This document shows positions 33,117 through 43,543 of a stretch of DNA of 64,000 bases, in pieces. Source of the stretch: Sphingomonas sp. PP-CE-1A-559 (lineage in GTDB: Bacteria; Pseudomonadota; Alphaproteobacteria; Sphingomonadales; Sphingomonadaceae); assembly GCF_004340965.1 (NCBI RefSeq), contig NZ_SLYA01000001.1:930001-994000 (forward strand), read 5' to 3'. Numbering within the stretch: the stretch's first letter is position 1; every line of letters starts with the position of its first letter. The notes under the pieces are model-generated. The model searched no databases, was not told the origin of the DNA, and was given only the letters and a program-made list of their open reading frames with translations. Position numbers and translations under genes: made by a program.

Positions 33117-34295
33117 TCAGCCCGTGTCGATCGCTGCGCCCTGATAGGTGTCGATGGCTTCGAAGATGTCTGTCAACGCGCCGCGTTCGTCGGCGGCCAG
33201 TTCGGGCCGCCAAACCTCGAACAGCAGGACGATCCGGGTTTCCGTGCCGCGGTTCCATGCCTCGTGCTCGAACGAATCGTCGAAGATCAGCATCTCGCCG
33301 GCTCGCCACGCGCGCGTTTCGGCCCCCACCCGCAGCGCGCATCCCTCGGGAGCGATCAGCGGTAAATGACAGATCAGTCGTGTGTTGAGCATCCCGTGAT
33401 GCGGCCGAATGTGCGTGCCCGGCTTCAGCAGCGAAAAGATCGCCATCGGCGAGCGGCCCGCGATGATCGGGATCGGTGCTTGCTCGAGTGCGGCCATCGT
33501 ATGCGGACAGGAGGATGCGTTGGGTTCCACGCGCTCGCCACCGCGCCATAAATGGAACGCGCTCCAGCTTGGATCGTCGAGCAACGGGTTGGCCGGCGCG
33601 GGGCGGTCTGGCGTCGATTGGACATAGGGCGCAAAGCCCTTCTCGGCCGCGACGACGCTTTCCACCTCGGCACGCATGTCTGCGGTCGCGGCCTCCATGG
33701 CGGCAACCCACGCGAACTCGTCGCGCTCGAAGAACGCACGCTGCGCAAGCCCGGGAAAATAGAACATCGACGGCTGTTGCAGATACAGTTCACGCCGTCC
33801 GAGCAGCAGGTCGAGCGCGTACCGCGTACGCCCTCCCGATACGCCAGCGGCAAGACCCGTCCCCGCCAGCGCATCGCCGAGATGTGCGGCAAACCGTTTC
33901 GCGCAATCCGCCAGGAATGCCTCCCCCGCCTTCAGCATCGGCACCAGCACGGGCGCGATCGGGGCATCCGGCAGGGTGGCGACGTTCAGTGCAGTGCGAT
34001 AGAATGATTGCGCCGCACGCTCGTCGCCGCGTCGGACCTTCAGCGCGGCCATCGTCAACAGCGCAGCCAGGTGGCGTGGTTCTGCTGCCAGGAAATGCAC
34101 CAGCGCGGTTTCCGCCTCGTCGTCGCGGCCGAGCGACTGTGCGGCTTGTGCGATCAGGAACCAAGGCGCGGGCATGCCCGGTGCCCCGTCGCGTAGAAGG
34201 GACAGCGCTTCATAGGCGCGTGCCGCATTACCGTTGCGGAGCGCAGCCATCCCCTCGCGCGCGAGAGTTTCTGCTTGAGGCCGGGTCAGTTGCAT
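33117..34295 (-). CDS. TPR-aspartyl/asparaginyl beta-hydroxylase-like protein 2
   Basis: A 392-residue paralogue of the 31793 gene, in convergent orientation 34 bases away. TPR-like helices come first (MAALRNGNAARAYEALSLL; AAQSLGRDDEAETALVHFLAAEPRHLAALL), then the oxygenase domain: IFSLLKPGTHIRPHHGMLN, LICHLPLIAPEGCALRVGAETRAWRAGEMLIFDDSFEHEAWN. Both metal histidines are kept (HHG and FEHEA). The start at 34295 begins the homologous part, but its GGAGGA is unusually close; an upstream ATG at 34364 is possible. Function as for the paralogue: probably hydroxylation of Asp/Asn in a protein or peptide, unproven. Confidence 0.83.
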   Translation of the reverse strand: MQLTRPQAETLAREGMAALRNGNAARAYEALSLLRDGAPGMPAPWFLIAQAAQSLGRDDEAETALVHFLAAEPRHLAALLTMAALKVRRGDERAAQSFYRTALNVATLPDAPIAPVLVPMLKAGEAFLADCAKRFAAHLGDALAGTGLAAGVSGGRTRYALDLLLGRRELYLQQPSMFYFPGLAQRAFFERDEFAWVAAMEAATADMRAEVESVVAAEKGFAPYVQSTPDRPAPANPLLDDPSWSAFHLWRGGERVEPNASSCPHTMAALEQAPIPIIAGRSPMAIFSLLKPGTHIRPHHGMLNTRLICHLPLIAPEGCALRVGAETRAWRAGEMLIFDDSFEHEAWNRGTETRIVLLFEVWRPELAADERGALTDIFEAIDTYQGAAIDTG

Positions 34296-34560
34296 TCCTC
34301 CAGCGTAACGATGTGGAGGCGGATGCCAAGTGTACGGGGTCTCACCTGGCTTGAGGTGAGGCATGCTCCGGCCCGGGAATGCCACGCGACCACGATGGGC
34401 GCATTTCGAGGTGCCATAATCGATCAGGCAACGCGGCGATTAGCGACCTGGAGCGAAGCCAAGGCGGTGACCAGTCCGCGGCCACGCCGTTGGCACAGTC
34501 GGCCGTGCTACTGGCGGCGGCTTGCCGATAAATACGGCAGATCCGGAATATGGAAAGACT

Positions 34561-34635
34561 TGGCTGGGGCGGCAGGGTTCGAACCTGCGCATGGCGGCAT
34601 CAAAAGCCGCTGCCTTACCACTTGGCGACGCCCCA
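34561..34635 (-). tRNA. tRNA-Gln (UUG)
   Basis: On the minus strand a complete cloverleaf starts TGGGGCG and ends CGCCCCA-G with an encoded CCA. The D loop has CCAAGTGGTAAGG and the anticodon stem GCGGC/GCCGC encloses TTTTGAT, giving anticodon TTG. The T arm is GCAGG-TTCGAAC-CCTGC. All stems pair. Confidence 0.96.
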
Positions 34636-34687
34636 ACAGAGGCGGCCTTATAGCGGGGCAGCGGCGCGTGAAAAGCCCTTGTGGACG

Positions 34688-35797
34688 TCAATCCGCGAGA
34701 TGGTGCAGCCAGTTGTTCTCGTCCGGCGCCGTGCCGCGCTGGATAGATACGAGCGCGTCGCGCATCCGCATCGTCAGCGCACCCGGAGCGCCGTCACCGA
34801 TCGTGAAGTGGCCCTCGGGACTGGCGACGGTGCCGATCGGCGTGACGACCGCCGCAGTACCGCAGGCGAATGCTTCGACCAGACGGCCGCTCGCCGCGTC
34901 GGCGCGCCACTGGTCGATCGTGTAGCCTTCCTCGCGGACCGTAATGCCGTTCGCGCGGGCGAGCGTCAGGATCGAGTCGCGGGTGATGCCGGGCAGGATC
35001 GTGCCGGTCAGGGCAGGGGTCGCCATGCTGCCGTCGTCGAACACGAAGAAGATGTTCATGCCGCCGAGTTCCTCGACCCAGCGCCGCTCGGCGGCATCGA
35101 GGAAGACCACCTGGTCGCAACCGTTGCGGATCGCCTCGGACTGCGCGAGCAGGCTGGCGGCGTAGTTGCCGCCGCACTTGGCAGCACCAGTGCCGCCCTG
35201 AGCAGCGCGCGTGTATTGCTGGCTCACCCAGATCGACACGGTGGGGGCGCCGCCCTTGAAATAGGCGCCGACCGACGAGGCGAGCACCATGTAGAGATAT
35301 TCGGCCGACGGCTTCACGCCAAGGAACACTTCGGAGGCGAACATGAATGGGCGCAGATACAGCGCGCCGCCATCGCTCTCCGGGATCCAGTTCGCGTCGG
35401 TCTTTACGAGGCGCTCGACCGATTCGAGGAACAGCTCGGTCGGCAGCTCGGGCATCGCCAGGCGTCGTGCCGAATCCTGGAAACGGCGTGCATTCGCCTC
35501 GGGGCGGAACAGCGCGGTGCCGCCATCCGCGAGTCGATACGCCTTCATCCCCTCGAAGATCTCCTGCGCGTAATGCAGCACCGACGACGCCGGATCGATC
35601 GTCAGCGGCGCGCGCGCGGTGATGCGCGCGTCATGCCAGCCCTCGGTCTCGCTGTAGCGGATCATCGCCATGTGATCGGTGAAGACCCGTCCAAATCCGG
35701 GATCGATAAGCCGCTTCGCCCGCTCGTTCGCCTCGACCGGAGTCGCGTTCGGCTCATGGCGGAAGGCGGAAGACGGCGTAAAAGCTGGAACGGACAT
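34688..35797 (-). CDS. ilvE: Branched-chain amino acid aminotransferase
   Basis: A 369-residue class IV PLP aminotransferase that interconverts Leu/Ile/Val and their 2-oxo acids. The PLP lysine is in GTGAAKCGGNYAASLLAQSEA, preceded by the family blocks YAQEIFEGMKAYR and LYLRPFMFASE, and followed by EELGGMNIFFVF and EAFACGTAAVVTPIG. It is about 60 residues longer than E. coli IlvE, as expected for the eukaryote-like BCAT group (branched-chain, IlvE/BAT type). It is divergent from a MarR regulator with only 41 bases between the starts. Confidence 0.96.
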   Translation of the reverse strand: MSVPAFTPSSAFRHEPNATPVEANERAKRLIDPGFGRVFTDHMAMIRYSETEGWHDARITARAPLTIDPASSVLHYAQEIFEGMKAYRLADGGTALFRPEANARRFQDSARRLAMPELPTELFLESVERLVKTDANWIPESDGGALYLRPFMFASEVFLGVKPSAEYLYMVLASSVGAYFKGGAPTVSIWVSQQYTRAAQGGTGAAKCGGNYAASLLAQSEAIRNGCDQVVFLDAAERRWVEELGGMNIFFVFDDGSMATPALTGTILPGITRDSILTLARANGITVREEGYTIDQWRADAASGRLVEAFACGTAAVVTPIGTVASPEGHFTIGDGAPGALTMRMRDALVSIQRGTAPDENNWLHHLAD

Positions 35798-35838
35798 CGA
35801 AAATCTCTCTCGTTGCGGGTTGCCGACGACTACGGGCG

Positions 35839-36345
35839 ATGTCTAAACCGGTCAACATGTCTGCCACAGCTTCGTCCGCCTCACCCCTGTTCCTTCGCGA
35901 ACCCGAACTCCGCCGCGGCATGGAGCTGCTGTACTTCGGCTATAGCCACCTGACCCGGTCGATCGACCAGGGTCTTGCCGAAGAGGGGCTGGGCCGCGCG
36001 CACCACCGAGCGTTGTATTTCATCGCGCGCAAGCCCGACATGACGGTGAGCGAACTGCTGTCGCTGCTGGCGATCACCAAGCAGTCGCTGGGACGCGTGC
36101 TGAACGAACTCGCCGACCGCAAGCTGGTCGAGACGCGGCCGGGCGAACGTGACCGACGGCAGCGGTTGCTGCGGCTTACGGTCGAGGGCTCGAAGATGGA
36201 GCGCGAATTGTTCGAGGCCGCGCGGATTCGGATGGCCGAGGCGTATGCGAGCGCCGGGCAGAGCGCGGTATCGGGGTTCTGGGCGGTGCTCGAGGGACTG
36301 GTGCCCGAGGCGGACCGTTCGCAGGTGTTCGGCCTGCGCGGCTAG
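35839..36345 (+). CDS. MarR family transcriptional regulator
   Basis: A 168-residue MarR-type repressor. The winged helix is HHRALYFIARKPDMTVSELLSLLAITKQSLGRVLNELADRKLVETRPGERDRRQRLLRLT, with the characteristic wing arginines, and N- and C-terminal helices form the dimer. The start is at 35839 (MSKPVNMSATA); a second Met follows at residue 7. It is divergent from ilvE, and the shared 41-base gap probably contains overlapping promoters and possibly its operator. The ligand is not known; no efflux pump or oxidoreductase gene is adjacent. Confidence 0.88.
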   Translation: MSKPVNMSATASSASPLFLREPELRRGMELLYFGYSHLTRSIDQGLAEEGLGRAHHRALYFIARKPDMTVSELLSLLAITKQSLGRVLNELADRKLVETRPGERDRRQRLLRLTVEGSKMERELFEAARIRMAEAYASAGQSAVSGFWAVLEGLVPEADRSQVFGLRG

Positions 36346-36475
36346 TCGGTTCGCCGGAGGGCAGGCGGACTCACGCGGGACGATTTGGCGTTGACGTCGC
36401 TGCAAGGACTGTGGCACTCGGCCGGTCATCGAGAGCCGGTGCAGGATCCGGACCGACAGGCGTAGACCGCCGTTA

Positions 36476-36549
36476 GCGGGTGTAGCTCAATGGTAGAGCT
36501 TTTGCTTCCCAAGCAAGTGACGAGGGTTCGATTCCCTTCACCCGCTCCA
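36476..36549 (+). tRNA. tRNA-Gly (CCC)
   Basis: A cloverleaf with acceptor arms GCGGGTG/CACCCGC, D arm GCTC-AATGGT-AGAGC, anticodon stem TTTGC/GCAAG enclosing TTCCCAA (anticodon CCC), and T arm GAGGG-TTCGATT-CCCTT, plus encoded CCA at the 3' end. Confidence 0.95.
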
Positions 36550-36594
36550 CGTTTTCGCTGAAATCATGAACGTCGCCGTTCCGCGTCCGCCGTT

Positions 36595-37584
36595 CTACGA
36601 CGGATCGGCGAGTTGCGTACGGTTCCTGCCGCCGGATTTCGCCGCGTAGAGCATCATGTCGGCCCGTTCGAGCCAGGCGGTTAGCGTGCTGAAAGATGCG
36701 GACAGTTCAGCCACGCCGAAGCTCGCGGTTACGTGGATCGTACCGCCGCCATGGAGCGTCATCGGATGTTCGGCGATGGTATTCCGAAGTCGCTCCGCGA
36801 CGACGAGGGCTGCCGCGCCGCTGGTTTCCGGCATCAGGAGGGCGAATTCCTCGCCGCCGAGACGACCGAACAGATCGCAAGGGCGTAGCGTGGTTTCGGC
36901 AAGGCTGGCGATCTGCTTCAGGACCTGATCGCCGATCGAGTGGCCGTAAGTATCGTTCACCCGCTTGAAATGGTCGACGTCGATCATGATCAGCGAACTT
37001 GCCCGCCCGTAGCGAAGCGTACGCTCCATTTCCCGTTGCGCCTGATCCACGAAGCCACGTCGGGTCAACGCGCCGGTAAGGTGATCGACTTGTGCGATCA
37101 GCCGCAGTTCGAGTTCGTCGCAAACGATGTTGGCGAAATTGCTCAGGATGGCGATGTCCGCGGGGCTGAACCGTCTGGGCCGGGTATCCATGGCGCACAG
37201 CGCCCCGACATTATATCCTTCGGGCGTGCGCAGGGGGATGCCTGCATAGCTCCGCACATAGGGCGGGCCCACGACCAGCGGACTTTCGGCGAACCTCGGG
37301 TCGCCCAGCGCGTTTTCGATGATCAACGGGTCGCGTTGCTGGATCGTATGCGTGCAGAAAGATACCGCGCGGGGCGTTTCGCTCTGCTCCATGCCGCGGC
37401 GTGCCTTGAACCATTGCCGATCGCGATCGACAAGCGTCACGGTCGCTACGGGTACCGCGAGCACCGTGCGGACGAGCGTGACGATCTTTTCGAACGGCTC
37501 TTCGACCGCGGTGTCGAGCACGTCGAGGCGTCGCAAGGCTGCGACCCGGCCATCGTCGTCGTCGAGCAGCAGGGCGTTATCCAT
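36595..37584 (-). CDS. GAF-GGDEF diguanylate cyclase
   Basis: A 329-residue cytoplasmic enzyme that makes cyclic di-GMP from two GTP. A GAF sensor domain (about 20-160, with VSFCTHTIQQRDPLIIENALGDPRF and SYAGIPLRTPEGYNVGALC) precedes a GGDEF domain. The active site is GGEEF (243-247). The product-inhibition I-site RxxD is present as RPCD (234-237), five residues before it, so the enzyme should be feedback-inhibited. There is no EAL domain. Its start codon is overlapped by the stop of a small upstream gene (ATGGATAA), so the pair is translationally coupled. The GAF ligand is unknown. Confidence 0.93.
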   Translation of the reverse strand: MDNALLLDDDDGRVAALRRLDVLDTAVEEPFEKIVTLVRTVLAVPVATVTLVDRDRQWFKARRGMEQSETPRAVSFCTHTIQQRDPLIIENALGDPRFAESPLVVGPPYVRSYAGIPLRTPEGYNVGALCAMDTRPRRFSPADIAILSNFANIVCDELELRLIAQVDHLTGALTRRGFVDQAQREMERTLRYGRASSLIMIDVDHFKRVNDTYGHSIGDQVLKQIASLAETTLRPCDLFGRLGGEEFALLMPETSGAAALVVAERLRNTIAEHPMTLHGGGTIHVTASFGVAELSASFSTLTAWLERADMMLYAAKSGGRNRTQLADPS

Positions 37585-37816
37585 GATCCGGTGCCTTCAT
37601 CATCGCGCGGATTGCTACGGTGAGATCGTCGGCATAGCTGTCGACCAGAGTGCGGATGCTCGCATCGACGACGTCCTCGCCGAGTCCCGCCGCCCGCAGG
37701 CTGACGATCAGTTCGGCAAGATGCGCCTGGTGACGCTGTACGCTGGCCAACAACTCCGCGGGGATCTCAAGCGGTTCCGCCACGCTGGGGGTAGGCTGAA
37801 GTTGATCGATGCGCAC
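37577..37816 (-). CDS. Small helical protein coupled to the diguanylate cyclase
   Basis: A 79-residue protein with no recognised family. The start is GTG at 37816, with GAGGGG about seven bases upstream. After a Pro-rich opening (QLQPTPSVAEPLEIP), a leucine/histidine-rich helix (ELLASVQRHQAHLAELIVSLRAAGLG) and a second amphipathic helix (VVDASIRTLVDSYADDLTVAIRAMM) suggest a small helical-bundle protein that binds another protein. It overlaps the diguanylate cyclase start by eight bases, so it may regulate or bind the GAF-GGDEF protein, which is inference from position only. Confidence 0.68.
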   Translation of the reverse strand: MRIDQLQPTPSVAEPLEIPAELLASVQRHQAHLAELIVSLRAAGLGEDVVDASIRTLVDSYADDLTVAIRAMMKAPDHG

Positions 37817-37994
37817 TTTCGGCCCCTCATGGTGGTCCCGAGTCTTTACAACCGAACGGTTAACAGAGCTCAAACGAAGGAGTGCGACACTATGGCAGAA
37901 CGAAGAGGCTGAGCGGTACCGCATCGATGCGAACGATGACGCGTGCCTTGTGCCACTCGCCAGTACTGGCTCGCGTAAACGACGTGGCGGACCG

Positions 37995-38810
37995 TCAGGC
38001 GGACGTTACGGTCGGCGCATACCAGCCGAGCGCTTGCGAGATCTGCGTTGCGGTGCGCTTCAGCGCGACCAGTGCTTCGTCCGCGGAGATATGCGGAGTC
38101 TCGTCGATGACCTCGAGGAACGGGATGGTCAGCGCCGCAACGACGTGGCCGTCAAAGCCGAAAATCGGGCAACTGATGTCGGAAACGCCGCTCATCCGTG
38201 CGCTGCGGATCGATTCATAGCCGCGTTCGCGAATGGCGGCGAAGGCGGCGTCGAGCGCGTCGCGGGCCGCCGGGTCCATCGTTTGGTCGAGTATCGTGGA
38301 TCGGGCATCGTCGGTCATGAAGGCGAGCAGGACGTGACCCGAGCAGTTCGTCGCCAAGGCTATGCTGGTGCCGAGACGGACGGCGAAACCGGTCGGGCCG
38401 GGGCTTTCCTGCCGAAGGATGATCAGGCCCGACGTGCCGTTGACGACGACGAGATGGCAGGATTGCATCGCGGTCGCCGCCAAGGTCAGCATCAGCGGCG
38501 CGGCGACGTGCGTCAGTTCCTGCGCGGGGGTCGCGCGGTGCGCGGTTTCGAGGAGCTTGTAGGTCACGCGGTAGCGATCGCTGCCGGGATCCTTGTGCAG
38601 CCAACCGCGCCGGTCGAGCACGACGATCACGCGGAAGAGTTCGCTGATCGACCGCGCGAGGCGAGCGGCGATTTCGCTGACCGTAAGGCCGTTCGGTTCG
38701 CGCGCGAGCAGTTCGATGATGTCGATCGCCTTTTCCAGCGCGGGCGCCGAATAGACGCGCGGACTGGCGCTATTGGTGTCTGGCGGGGGCGGCGGCGAGG
38801 GAAGCGGCAT
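37995..38810 (-). CDS. IclR family transcriptional regulator
   Basis: A 271-residue IclR-type regulator. A Pro-rich N-terminal tail is followed by the winged helix (PALEKAIDIIELLAREPNGLTVSEIAARLARSISELFRVIVVLDRRGWL) and a GAF-like effector domain (GTSGLIILRQESPGPTGFAVRLGTSIALATNCSGHVLLA; YESIRSARMSGVSDISCPIFG). It is divergent from lldD, which starts 164 bases away, and the gap has a perfect inverted repeat CTTTCA-N4-TGAAAG (38877-38892). It therefore probably controls lldD, perhaps sensing lactate, pyruvate or a fucose intermediate; the effector is inferred, not seen. Confidence 0.9.
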   Translation of the reverse strand: MPLPSPPPPPDTNSASPRVYSAPALEKAIDIIELLAREPNGLTVSEIAARLARSISELFRVIVVLDRRGWLHKDPGSDRYRVTYKLLETAHRATPAQELTHVAAPLMLTLAATAMQSCHLVVVNGTSGLIILRQESPGPTGFAVRLGTSIALATNCSGHVLLAFMTDDARSTILDQTMDPAARDALDAAFAAIRERGYESIRSARMSGVSDISCPIFGFDGHVVAALTIPFLEVIDETPHISADEALVALKRTATQISQALGWYAPTVTSA

Positions 38811-38876
38811 GGTCGAAGCTATCGTGATTGCGGGCGCGATCCTTATGCCGCAAGCGCGCGGCGTCGAAACAACAAT

Positions 38877-38892
38877 CTTTCATATCTGAAAG
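38877..38892. promoter_or_regulatory. Candidate IclR operator between iclR and lldD
   Basis: CTTTCATATCTGAAAG is a perfect palindrome with six-base arms and a four-base centre, 67 bases from the regulator start and 83 from the lldD start. IclR proteins bind such sites. Confidence 0.5.
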
Positions 38893-38974
38893 TTGCTGGC
38901 GGGGGCGTTGGCTTGCTAGGGGACGTTGCACGCCGCGATTTCGGGATCGATGTGCACAATATGGGAGACTCTGC

Positions 38975-40108
38975 ATGACGATCGCCTCGACGCTCGATTT
39001 CCGCGAGGCCGCACGCAAGCGGCTGCCGCGGTTCCTCTTCGAGTATGCCGATGGCGGCTCCTACGCGGAGGCGACGCTCGCGCGCAACGTCAGCGACCTC
39101 TCTGGGATCGCGCTACGCCAGCGGGTGTTGCGCGATGTTTCGGATCTCGATCTGTCGACGACGCTGTTCGGCCAGCATCAGGCGTTGCCGGTCGGGCTTG
39201 GGCCGGTCGGGATCGCGGGCATGTACCATCGGCGCGGCGAGACGCAGGCGGCGCGGGCTGCGCATGCCGCGGGCGTGCCGTTCTGCCTGTCGACGGTGTC
39301 GCTCTGTTCGCTCGGCGAAGTGGTGAAGGCGGCGCCGACCGGGCCGACCTGGTTTCAGCTCTACGTCATTCGCGACCGCGCGTTCATGCGCGATCTGCTT
39401 GCCACGGCGAAAGCGGAAGGCGCGAAGGCACTGGTGTTCACGGTCGACATGCCGGTGCCGGGCGCGCGCTACCGCGATCAGCATTCGGGAATGTCGGGGC
39501 CGCGCGCGCCGCTGCGCCGGATGTTGCAGGCGATGGGGCGTCCCGGCTGGGCATGGGACGTGGGCTTGCGCGGGCGGCCGCACCAGCTCGGCAATCTGGA
39601 GCCGGTGCTGGGCAAGGCGAGCGGGCTGAACGATTACATGGGCTGGCTTGGCAGCAATTTCGATCCGTCGATCGCGTGGAAGGATCTCGAATGGATCCGC
39701 GAAGGTTGGGACGGGCCGCTGATCATCAAGGGCATCCTCGACCCCGACGACGCGCGGGAGGCGGCGGCGATCGGTGCGGACGGGATCGTGGTGTCGAACC
39801 ATGGCGGGCGGCAGCTCGACGGCGTGCTGTCGAGCGCGGCGGCGCTGCCGGCGATCGCGGAGGCGGTGAAGGGACAGCTTACGGTGCTGGCGGATTCGGG
39901 CGTGCGGTCGGGGCTCGACGTGGTGCGGATGCTGGCGTTGGGAGCGGATGGCGTGTTGTTGGGGCGGGCATGGCTGTATGCGCTGGCGGCGCGGGGGGAA
40001 GCTGGCGTGACGCAATTGCTGACGCTGATCGAGCGGGAGATGCGCGTGGCGATGGCGCTGACGGGGGTGCGGTCGATTGCGGAGATCGACCGGAGTATTC
40101 TGGTCTAG
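38975..40108 (+). CDS. lldD: FMN-dependent L-lactate dehydrogenase
   Basis: A 377-residue alpha-hydroxy-acid oxidase family enzyme that oxidises L-lactate to pyruvate at the membrane face, passing electrons to the quinone pool. The N-terminus ([27 protein letters not shown]) and FMN-binding barrel are intact. The catalytic base His276 is in [13 protein letters not shown], and the following [27 protein letters not shown] binds the FMN phosphate. GGAG lies nine bases before the ATG at 38975. It sits next to the fucose operon, whose last step gives L-lactate, so it probably serves that pathway. Divergent IclR gene is the likely regulator. Confidence 0.95.
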   Translation: MTIASTLDFREAARKRLPRFLFEYADGGSYAEATLARNVSDLSGIALRQRVLRDVSDLDLSTTLFGQHQALPVGLGPVGIAGMYHRRGETQAARAAHAAGVPFCLSTVSLCSLGEVVKAAPTGPTWFQLYVIRDRAFMRDLLATAKAEGAKALVFTVDMPVPGARYRDQHSGMSGPRAPLRRMLQAMGRPGWAWDVGLRGRPHQLGNLEPVLGKASGLNDYMGWLGSNFDPSIAWKDLEWIREGWDGPLIIKGILDPDDAREAAAIGADGIVVSNHGGRQLDGVLSSAAALPAIAEAVKGQLTVLADSGVRSGLDVVRMLALGADGVLLGRAWLYALAARGEAGVTQLLTLIEREMRVAMALTGVRSIAEIDRSILV

Positions 40109-40129
40109 TCTTCAACCTCGTGACAAGCA

Positions 40130-40185
40130 TGTTTCCCCGCGAAGGCGGGGACCCAGACTGGGCCCCCGCCTTCGCGGGAGAACAA
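40130..40185. repeat. Family D inverted-repeat element, copy 2
   Basis: GTTTCCCCGCGAAGGCGGGG, GACCCAGACTGGG centre, CCCCCGCCTTCGCGGGAGAACAAGG. Nearly identical to the copy at 7874. It lies between the convergent lldD and fucP genes. Confidence 0.9.
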
Positions 40186-40210
40186 GGAGGTGGGTGGCGC
40201 GCTAGGTTAC

Positions 40211-41488
40211 TCAGTGGATCGTCGGCTGAAGCGCCTCACCCGACAGCGTCCGCCCGGCCTTTACCGCAAACGCCAGTACCACCAGGAAGCACACTGCCGG
40301 CACCAGCATCGCGGTATCGATCCCGGCAAGGTCGGAGATATGCCCCATCAGCCCGGTCAGCACCGCGCCACCGATGATCGCCATGATGATCAGCGACGCG
40401 CCCGCGCGACGGAGCGGGCCCAGCCCGTCCATGCCGAGCGCGAAGATCGTCGGGAACTGGATCGACATGAACAGGCTGGCGAGCACCAGGGCGTACAACC
40501 CGACCTGCCCACCGACGAGACCCGCGACGGCGGCAAGCACGGCGCTGACCACCGCGAAGATCGCGAGCAGGCGAGGGGGTGCGATCTTGCCCATCAGTGC
40601 GGTACCGGCGAAGCGGCCGATTCCGAACAGCACGAGGCTGGCGAACAGGTAATCCGCGGCATCGTGCTCGGCCATGCCGGGGACGTTCGCCTGCGCATAG
40701 CGGATCGTATAGCTCCAGATGCCGACCTGCGCGCCGACGTAGAAGAACTGTGTTACCGTGGCGAAGATCAGCCGCGGGTGGCGGAACACGTCGACGAACC
40801 GCGAGGGTGCGCCGACGGTCTCTTCGGCACGGTGCTCGGGAAAGCGGATCACCGCGGCGGCGACCGCGAACAGCAGCACGACGAGGCCGATCACCAGATA
40901 CGGCGTCTGCACCGCGACGACTTCGCCGCGATAGAATGCTTCGCGCGCCACTGGGCTCATCGCCGCGACCGCGCTCTCGTCGTGGACGATCGCCGACAGG
41001 ATGAAATACTTGCCGATCAGCACACCCGCGACGGTACCGACCGGGTTCGCCGCCTGTGCCCAGTTCAGGCGCTTGGCTGCGGTCGTCGGGTCGCCGAGTT
41101 CGGTCATCAGCGGGTTCGCCGACGTTTCGAGAAACGCCAGCCCGCACGCGATCACGAACAGCGCGGCGAGGAAATACAGATACTCCCCGTAATGCGCCGC
41201 GGGATAGAAGAGCAGCGCCCCCGCCGCATACAGCACCAGCCCGGTGACGATCGCGGTCTTGTAGCCCTTCGCGCGCGTCACTAGCGCGGCCGGCACCGCG
41301 AGCAGGAAATAGCCCATGTAGAAGGCCTGCTGGACGAAGCTCGTTTGGAAATCGGTGAGGGTGAACGCCTTCTTGAACTGCGCGATCAGGATGTCGTTGA
41401 GGTTGTTCGCCATCCCCCAGAGGAAGAACAGCGCGACCGTCAGCACGATCGCCGGCACATATTTCCTGTCGGCGGTCGTTCCGCTCAT
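40211..41488 (-). CDS. fucP: L-fucose:proton symporter
   Basis: A 425-residue MFS transporter of the FucP family with twelve membrane helices. The opening ALFFLWGMANNLNDILIAQFKKAFTLTDFQTSFVQQAFYMGYFLLAVPAALV is the FucP signature, including the acidic residue in helix 1-2 that couples protons to sugar entry. It is the last gene of the fucose operon (order from the promoter: 2-keto-3-deoxy-L-fuconate dehydrogenase, hydrolase, dehydratase, fucose dehydrogenase, permease), 28 bases behind the preceding stop. FucP relatives also carry glucose or galactose, but the operon strongly favours L-fucose. Confidence 0.93.
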   Translation of the reverse strand: MSGTTADRKYVPAIVLTVALFFLWGMANNLNDILIAQFKKAFTLTDFQTSFVQQAFYMGYFLLAVPAALVTRAKGYKTAIVTGLVLYAAGALLFYPAAHYGEYLYFLAALFVIACGLAFLETSANPLMTELGDPTTAAKRLNWAQAANPVGTVAGVLIGKYFILSAIVHDESAVAAMSPVAREAFYRGEVVAVQTPYLVIGLVVLLFAVAAAVIRFPEHRAEETVGAPSRFVDVFRHPRLIFATVTQFFYVGAQVGIWSYTIRYAQANVPGMAEHDAADYLFASLVLFGIGRFAGTALMGKIAPPRLLAIFAVVSAVLAAVAGLVGGQVGLYALVLASLFMSIQFPTIFALGMDGLGPLRRAGASLIIMAIIGGAVLTGLMGHISDLAGIDTAMLVPAVCFLVVLAFAVKAGRTLSGEALQPTIH

Positions 41489-41516
41489 GATCCACTCCTG
41501 ATTATGTTTATGTTTG

Positions 41517-43539
<2,023 letters not shown>

Positions 43540-43543
<4 letters not shown>

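Noticed and set aside
34561-36549. The two tRNA genes as integration sites of a genomic island
   Set aside because: No integrase and no tRNA 3'-end direct repeat was found; the intervening genes are ordinary housekeeping genes.
37892-37912. A six-codon plus-strand open frame with AAGGAG upstream (ATG at 37892)
   Set aside because: Far too short, no conserved context, and in the upstream region of the opposite-strand gene.
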